Origin: Flavobacteriaceae bacterium
Lineage (GTDB): Bacteria > Bacteroidota > Bacteroidia > Flavobacteriales > Flavobacteriaceae
Assembly: GCA_015493405.1 (NCBI GenBank)
Contig: WGDF01000205.1
Coordinates: 1 to 6,781 of the forward strand
Reading direction: 5' to 3'
DNA: 6,781 bases
Position 1 is the first letter of the stretch; each line of letters starts with the position of its first letter. Shown here piece after piece: positions 6,735 through 6,781 of the stretch. Below the pieces are notes generated by a model. That model did not search any database and was not told the origin of the DNA. It saw only the letters and a list, made by a program, of their open reading frames with translations. The position numbers and the translations under genes were made by a program.

Positions 6735-6781
6735 TTAATTTAATAAAATTCCTATGCTACCTTCATAATGGCCTGTAATAG
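6735..6781 (-). CDS. C-terminal end of an upstream gene (partial)
   Basis: The minus strand has an open frame from the window edge to a TAA at 6737-6735, ending ITGHYEGSIGILLN. Support comes from the good spacing to the downstream hairpin and from stops that interrupt the other frames nearby: one reads into TGA and another into TAG. Fifteen residues are too few to assign a family. Confidence 0.5.
   Translation of the reverse strand, partial: ITGHYEGSIGILLN

Overview
This window looks like chromosome from a Bacteroidota bacterium, most likely a flavobacterium. The DNA is AT-rich. Two exported proteins have the short signal peptides ending in 'YGQ' that are common in this phylum. One gene is a DUF5916/CBM9-like outer-membrane protein and another is a CarboxypepD_reg-plug-barrel receptor, both typical of Bacteroidota. 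Several upstream regions carry the phylum's TANNTTTG -7 promoter element, and there are no convincing Shine-Dalgarno sites. Every gene I can support is on the minus strand, so transcription runs from high to low coordinates.

Layout in transcription order. (a) 6781-6735: the last 15 codons of a gene that enters from outside the window, followed by a hairpin at 6712-6678 that probably ends its transcript. (b) 6641-6204: a GNAT-family N-acetyltransferase with its own candidate promoter. (c) 6088-3659: a large DUF5916 outer-membrane protein with an N-terminal CBM9-like domain. (d) 3590-3186: a small exported or membrane-anchored cysteine protein that starts at TTG, with a good promoter match and an inverted repeat over it. 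(e) 3185-2712: a 474-bp AT-rich intergenic region with a perfect 17-bp inverted-repeat pair and a candidate promoter for the next gene. (f) 2711-321: a TonB-dependent-receptor-type outer-membrane protein. (g) 320-153: a 168-bp gap in which I see no RNA gene or clear promoter. (h) 152-1: the start of a second small cysteine-motif protein, cut by the window edge and also lacking an upstream ATG.

The most interesting part is the left half. Two small, apparently related genes (d and h) flank the receptor. Both have a TTG start, a hydrophobic N-terminus, a PAIPxVxY motif at residue 20/21 and then a compact cysteine cluster. The segment between them (receptor plus both spacers) is visibly more AT-rich than the genes around it. 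This suggests a cell-envelope module, perhaps for metal handling or another redox- or metal-related uptake task, with a receptor of different origin or different codon use placed between two paralogues. The substrate cannot be read from the sequence. The GNAT and DUF5916 genes look like ordinary neighbours, with no visible functional link to that module.
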